Source: Clostridia bacterium
GTDB lineage: Bacteria; Bacillota_A; Clostridia; Christensenellales; Aristaeellaceae
Direction of reading: 5' to 3'
DNA: 5,217 nucleotides
NCBI GenBank assembly: GCA_017481185.1
Contig: JAFUPO010000043.1
Span: 1-5,217 of the forward strand
Shown in pieces: positions 2,801-5,217 of this stretch (the first letter of the stretch is position 1; each line of letters starts with the position of its first letter). The notes beneath the pieces are model-generated. The model saw only the letters and a list, made by a program, of their open reading frames with translations, did no database searches and was not told the origin of the DNA. The position numbers and the translations under genes were made by a program.

Positions 2801-5217
2801 TGAACACAAAAAAAGTGGCTCAGTTTGGTCTGTTGACCGCCATGGCGTTGATTCTTTCTTACGTGGAGCATTTGATCCCGCCCATTGTAACCAGCGCCCC
2901 GGGCATCAAGCTGGGCTTGGGCAACACGGTGCTCCTTTATGCCCTGTATCTAATGGATACCAAGAGCGCGGCCATCCTAATGCTTTTAAAGGTGGGGCTC
3001 ACCACGCTGCTCTTCGGCAATCCGATGGCGGGTATCTACAGCTTGGCTGGCGGCGTGTTAAGCCTCATCGCCATGTGCTTAGCGCAGAAAATAAAGGGCA
3101 TGAGCATCCTGGGCATCAGCGTTACCGGCGCAGTGTTTCATAACGCCGGTCAGGTGCTGGCCGCTACCCTTACCGTTAGCACCCGGGCGCTGCTGGGGTA
3201 TCTGCCGGTTTTGCTGGTTTCGGCGGTGGTGACCGGCCTGGTGACCGGCCTGGTGGCTCGGTACGTGCTCATCGCGCTTTCCCATACAGATAAAAGCATC
3301 CGCAAACGCTTGGCCCAAACGGAGCTAGCGCCCAAAGATCCTAACGTTTCCAGTGGTCGATCCAGGCAGTTGCCTGTTTCCCATAAAGATTATCGCTTGC
3401 TTGGAGGAAGAAACATGAAAAAGAAGATCCCTGCCTTTGTGATCCTTGCGATCATCTCCCTGGTAGCGGCTTTGGCGCTGGCCCTGACCAACGCCCTGAC
3501 CGCCGGCCCCATTGAGGAGCGGGCTCAGGCCGCCCTGCGCGCTGCCCGCCAGGTGGTGCTGCCCGCCGACACCTTTGAGGAGGCTGCGTCCAACGATGAG
3601 GCTGTGGCTGTGCACACTGGCAAGGCCAATGGCGAAGTGATCGGCTACACCGGCGTTGTAACCGTGAATGGTTACGCCGGCCCTGTTGAGGTGATCCTGG
3701 GCACGGATACCAAGGGCACCATCACCGGCATCAGCGTGGGCGGCTCCAACTTCTCCGAAACTGCCGGTCTGGGCGCCAAGGCCAAGGAGCCCGGTTTTAC
3801 CGATCAGTTTAAGGATAAGACCCTGCCCGTGGCGCTGAAGGGTAATATCGACGCCATTGGCGGCGCTACCATCACCTCTCAGGCCGTGGTGGACGGCGTG
3901 AACCAGGCGGGTAAGGCGATTGCCGCTAGCGCTGGCTTTGAATTGGGCGAGGCCCCTGTCGCTCCCGTGGAGGAGGAAGAAGCTCCTGTTGAAATCGGCG
4001 CTGTGACCCCTGGCACCATGACTGGCGAGGCTCAGGGCTTCCAGAGCAGCGTGAAGGCCACTGTCACCGTGGGTGAGGACGGCCTGATCTCCGAGGTTAT
4101 TATTGCTTCTGCTGATGAAACCCAGGGCTTTGGCACCAATTTGGATGGCAATGCTGATTTCGCCTCTCAGTTTGTGGGCAAGATGGGCCCCTTCACTCTG
4201 GGCGAGGGCATTGATGCGTTCTCCGGTGCGACCGTAACCTCCGAAGCGGCTGTGAAGGCTGTGAACCAGGCGCTGGTCAACGGCCCCGAGGCTCCCAAGC
4301 CTGCTGCCGGCACGGCTACCGGCGAGGGTCAGGGTTTCCAGAGCACCGTGAAAGCCACCGTCACCGTGGGTGAGGATGGCCTGGTATCCCAGGTTGTGAT
4401 TGATTCCGCTGGCGAAACCGAGGGCTTTGGCACCAGGCTCAACGGCGACGAGGCTTTTGCCGCCCAGTTCGTGGGCCAGGCTGGCCCCTTTAAGCTGGGC
4501 GCTGGCGTGGAAGCTGTGTCTGGCGCGACGGTGACCTCCGAAGCAGCTGTCAACGCCGTTAATGCAGCGGTTGCCAATCTGGCTCCCGCTGGGGAGAGCC
4601 TGACCATTATTTCTGAAAGCGAAGCGGGCACCGTGGCTTTGAACGAAAAGGGCCAGATTGTGCTTTCCTTCCCCGAGGGCTTCTCCGGCCAGGTGAATGC
4701 CACCTTTACCGTGGATGAGACTGGCAAGGTGACTGATGCTGTGCTGACCCCTGTGGTGACCTCCAACGCCACAGTGGAAGGCAACACCGCTACTTCTTCC
4801 GCCCGGGGTTTTGAAAGCAATGTGAAAGCCACCGTGACTGTGGATGACAATGGCGTGATCACTGAAGTGAAGCTGGATACCCAGCATGAGACCGAGTATT
4901 TCGGCATGGGCGTGGGCGACAGCGATTGGTCTAAGAAGTTTGTGGGCAAGACCGGCCCCTTTGAGATCGGCAAGGATGGCATCGACGTGTATTCCAACGC
5001 CACCTTCACCTCCAAGGCAGCTGTGGAAGCCATTAACGATTGCCTGCTGGGCCTGGAATTGAGCAAGGGAGGCGCTGCTCCTGTTGCTGCTCCCGCTGCC
5101 GAGGAAGAAGCGCCTGCTTCCACCGCCACTGCGGAAGGCAACACTGCTACTTCTTCCGCCCGGGGCTTTGAAAGCGACGTAAAGGCCACCGTGACTGTTG
5201 ACGAAAATGGCGTGATC
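2800..5217 (+). CDS. Gx-transporter-family membrane protein, read in frame into the multi-FMN-binding protein (open at the right edge)
   Basis: The ATG at 2800-2802 overlaps the preceding TGA. Residues 1-161 are a hydrophobic protein of the Gx transporter family (also annotated heptaprenyl diphosphate synthase component I, PF07456). They have PGIKLGLGN at 34-42, a glycine-rich membrane region GNPMAGIYSLAGG at 73-85, and VFHNAGQ at 112-118, with about five membrane segments resembling ECF-type S components. Such proteins are usually about 170 residues. Here no stop follows: every codon from 2800 to 5217 is sense. A hydrophilic tail rich in R and K (162-205) leads straight to the Met (206) of the FMN-binding protein at 3415. 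The basic tail suggests a cytoplasmic linker, which would let the next hydrophobic segment carry the flavin domains outside. Either a real fusion or a lost stop/sequence error: a single missing base before 3291 would give TAA at 3291-3293, near the normal family length. The transported or bound ligand is unknown; the synthase name should not be taken as function. Confidence 0.8.
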   Translation, partial: MNTKKVAQFGLLTAMALILSYVEHLIPPIVTSAPGIKLGLGNTVLLYALYLMDTKSAAILMLLKVGLTTLLFGNPMAGIYSLAGGVLSLIAMCLAQKIKGMSILGISVTGAVFHNAGQVLAATLTVSTRALLGYLPVLLVSAVVTGLVTGLVARYVLIALSHTDKSIRKRLAQTELAPKDPNVSSGRSRQLPVSHKDYRLLGGRNMKKKIPAFVILAIISLVAALALALTNALTAGPIEERAQAALRAARQVVLPADTFEEAASNDEAVAVHTGKANGEVIGYTGVVTVNGYAGPVEVILGTDTKGTITGISVGGSNFSETAGLGAKAKEPGFTDQFKDKTLPVALKGNIDAIGGATITSQAVVDGVNQAGKAIAASAGFELGEAPVAPVEEEEAPVEIGAVTPGTMTGEAQGFQSSVKATVTVGEDGLISEVIIASADETQGFGTNLDGNADFASQFVGKMGPFTLGEGIDAFSGATVTSEAAVKAVNQALVNGPEAPKPAAGTATGEGQGFQSTVKATVTVGEDGLVSQVVIDSAGETEGFGTRLNGDEAFAAQFVGQAGPFKLGAGVEAVSGATVTSEAAVNAVNAAVANLAPAGESLTIISESEAGTVALNEKGQIVLSFPEGFSGQVNATFTVDETGKVTDAVLTPVVTSNATVEGNTATSSARGFESNVKATVTVDDNGVITEVKLDTQHETEYFGMGVGDSDWSKKFVGKTGPFEIGKDGIDVYSNATFTSKAAVEAINDCLLGLELSKGGAAPVAAPAAEEEAPASTATAEGNTATSSARGFESDVKATVTVDENGVI
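3229..3252 (+). repeat. 12-bp tandem duplication in the Gx-transporter frame
   Basis: GTGACCGGCCTG occurs twice in direct succession (3229-3240 and 3241-3252), encoding VTGL-VTGL in the last membrane segment. The exact nucleotide copy suggests a recent small duplication that keeps the frame. Confidence 0.7.
3363..3376 (+). repeat. Palindrome CAGGCA-GT-TGCCTG in the linker before the FMN-binding start
   Basis: The two 6-bp arms are perfect reverse complements; as RNA this is a 5-bp stem with a 4-nt loop, followed by TTTC. It lies 39-52 bp upstream of the ATG at 3415, in a stretch that looks like a former intergenic region. It may be a small RNA hairpin, but the T-run is too short to call a terminator. 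Confidence 0.4.
3403..3417 (+). promoter_or_regulatory. Internal Shine-Dalgarno and ATG for the FMN-binding protein
   Basis: GGAGG (3403-3407), 7-nt spacing, ATG (3415-3417). It is the strongest ribosome-binding site in this transcription unit and lies inside the uninterrupted Gx-transporter frame. It supports independent initiation of the FMN-binding protein. Confidence 0.75.
3415..5217 (+). CDS. Multi-domain FMN-binding (flavinylated) extracytoplasmic electron-transfer protein, partial at C terminus
   Basis: 601 residues are visible, with no stop before the window end. The N terminus (MKKK, hydrophobic 6-28, then TAGPIEE) is a signal anchor of the RnfG/NqrC type with no lipobox cysteine, so the rest should lie outside the membrane. 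FMN_bind (PF04205-like) units follow: domain 1 at 60-168 (ETAGLG 115-120; DAIGGAT 146-152), domain 2 at 205-289 (DAFSGAT 267-273), domain 3 at 304-388 (EAVSGAT 366-372), a half-repeat near 395-452, domain 4 at 464-545 (DVYSNAT 524-530), and the start of domain 5 from 583. In this family ApbE links FMN by a phosphodiester to the threonine of DxxSGAT: here T152, T273, T372 and perhaps T530. Linkers are rich in A, P and E (EEEEAPVE at 185-192; AAPAAEEEAPAS near 557-568). Nearly cysteine-free (only C543). Flavin-to-flavin electron transfer is inferred; proteins with several such domains, such as Listeria PplA with two, act in extracellular electron transfer. Confidence 0.88.
   Translation, partial: MKKKIPAFVILAIISLVAALALALTNALTAGPIEERAQAALRAARQVVLPADTFEEAASNDEAVAVHTGKANGEVIGYTGVVTVNGYAGPVEVILGTDTKGTITGISVGGSNFSETAGLGAKAKEPGFTDQFKDKTLPVALKGNIDAIGGATITSQAVVDGVNQAGKAIAASAGFELGEAPVAPVEEEEAPVEIGAVTPGTMTGEAQGFQSSVKATVTVGEDGLISEVIIASADETQGFGTNLDGNADFASQFVGKMGPFTLGEGIDAFSGATVTSEAAVKAVNQALVNGPEAPKPAAGTATGEGQGFQSTVKATVTVGEDGLVSQVVIDSAGETEGFGTRLNGDEAFAAQFVGQAGPFKLGAGVEAVSGATVTSEAAVNAVNAAVANLAPAGESLTIISESEAGTVALNEKGQIVLSFPEGFSGQVNATFTVDETGKVTDAVLTPVVTSNATVEGNTATSSARGFESNVKATVTVDDNGVITEVKLDTQHETEYFGMGVGDSDWSKKFVGKTGPFEIGKDGIDVYSNATFTSKAAVEAINDCLLGLELSKGGAAPVAAPAAEEEAPASTATAEGNTATSSARGFESDVKATVTVDENGVI
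3598..3918 (+). other. FMN-binding domain 1 (RnfG-like), acceptor T152
   Basis: It has ETAGLGAKAKEPGF (115-128), as in RnfG, and DAIGGATITS with the acceptor threonine codon at 3868-3870. It is the most divergent copy and the closest to single-domain RnfG-type proteins, so it is probably the ancestral unit. Confidence 0.8.
4021..4578 (+). repeat. Tandem FMN-binding domains 2 and 3, period 297 bp
   Basis: Unit A starts at 4021 and unit B at 4318, both beginning TGE(A/G)QGFQS and reading VKATVTVGEDGL, then ET(Q/E)GFGT, FVG, GPF, SGATVTSEAAV. By my hand count, 197 of 261 aligned bases are identical. Acceptor threonine codons are at 4231-4233 and 4528-4530. Unit B has Glu rather than Asp at the first motif position. 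Confidence 0.85.
4597..4773 (+). other. Half FMN-binding repeat without an acceptor site
   Basis: GFSGQVNATFTVDETGKVTD aligns with the opening strands of the full domains (compare GFESNVKATVTVDDNGVITE just downstream). The rest, including the GFG and SGAT parts, is missing, and the next full domain begins instead. It looks like a truncated copy serving as spacer or docking segment. Confidence 0.55.
4774..5217 (+). repeat. FMN-binding domain 4 and start of domain 5, period 357 bp
   Basis: The 87 bp at 4774-4860 recur at 5131-5217 with 10 differences by my count. They encode EGNTATSSARGFES followed by VKATVTVD and NGVI. Domain 4 carries DVYSNATFTS, with the putative acceptor threonine codon at 5002-5004. 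Domain 5 is cut by the window end. The repeated part includes the linker, so the duplicated unit was linker plus domain. Confidence 0.85.

Noticed and set aside
3363..3414. Terminator or separate promoter before the FMN-binding start
   Set aside because: The palindrome at 3363-3376 is followed by only three T residues, and no -35/-10 pair with good spacing was found before 3415. The unit is best read as a single transcript.
3325..4887. A 520-codon open frame on the minus strand opposite the FMN-binding protein
   Set aside because: It mirrors the repeats of the sense gene, is rich in G, H, A and S with no recognisable domain, and the sense strand has clear family motifs, a Shine-Dalgarno site and a membrane anchor. 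It is an antisense artefact of GC-rich repetitive coding sequence.
4329..5189. A 286-codon minus-strand open frame rich in S, V and T
   Set aside because: Second antisense shadow of the same FMN-domain repeats, with no start signal and no family features.

Overview
The window looks like chromosome of a moderately GC-rich member of the Bacillota, most likely a Clostridia-type anaerobe. The support is the strong AGGAGG-type Shine-Dalgarno sites, GTG and TTG starts, sigma-A-like promoters, and a gene set typical of Clostridia: a B12-binding radical SAM protein, a short TtcA-type PP-loop protein, and a NusG-domain-II / Gx-transporter / FMN-binding cluster. This placement is inference from gene content; no marker gene for taxonomy is present.

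Layout. Positions 1-1484 carry two minus-strand genes in one operon: a cytoplasmic serine hydrolase of the beta-lactamase fold (330-1484), followed by the N-terminal part of a B12-binding/radical SAM protein that runs off the left edge (1-319). A 100-bp divergent intergenic region (1485-1584) holds two back-to-back promoters whose -35 boxes are only 4 bp apart. On the plus strand a TtcA-family tRNA thiolation protein (1585-2307) ends in a rho-independent terminator. A perfect consensus promoter (TTGACA, 18 bp, TATAAT) then drives the last unit, which fills the rest of the window: a membrane-anchored NusG domain II protein (2432-2800), then a Gx-transporter-family membrane protein, then an extracytoplasmic protein with at least five FMN-binding domains or parts of them. 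This unit continues past the right edge.

The right half is the interesting part. The Gx-transporter frame (start 2800) has no stop codon. It runs in frame through a 40-odd-residue hydrophilic linker into the FMN-binding protein and stays open to 5217, so on this sequence the two are one polypeptide. The FMN-binding part also has its own strong Shine-Dalgarno site and ATG at 3415, so a free form may be made as well. It has an N-terminal membrane anchor, a first RnfG-like FMN-binding domain, two close tandem copies, a half-repeat without an acceptor site, a fourth copy with an altered acceptor motif, and the start of a fifth. In related proteins FMN is attached covalently to the threonine of the (D/E)xxSGAT motif by ApbE. 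Such multi-flavin chains, next to NusG-II and Gx proteins, resemble the flavin-based extracytosolic electron-transfer systems of Gram-positive bacteria. The electron-transfer role here is inferred from family and context; the ApbE flavin transferase and any quinone reductase would have to lie outside this window.
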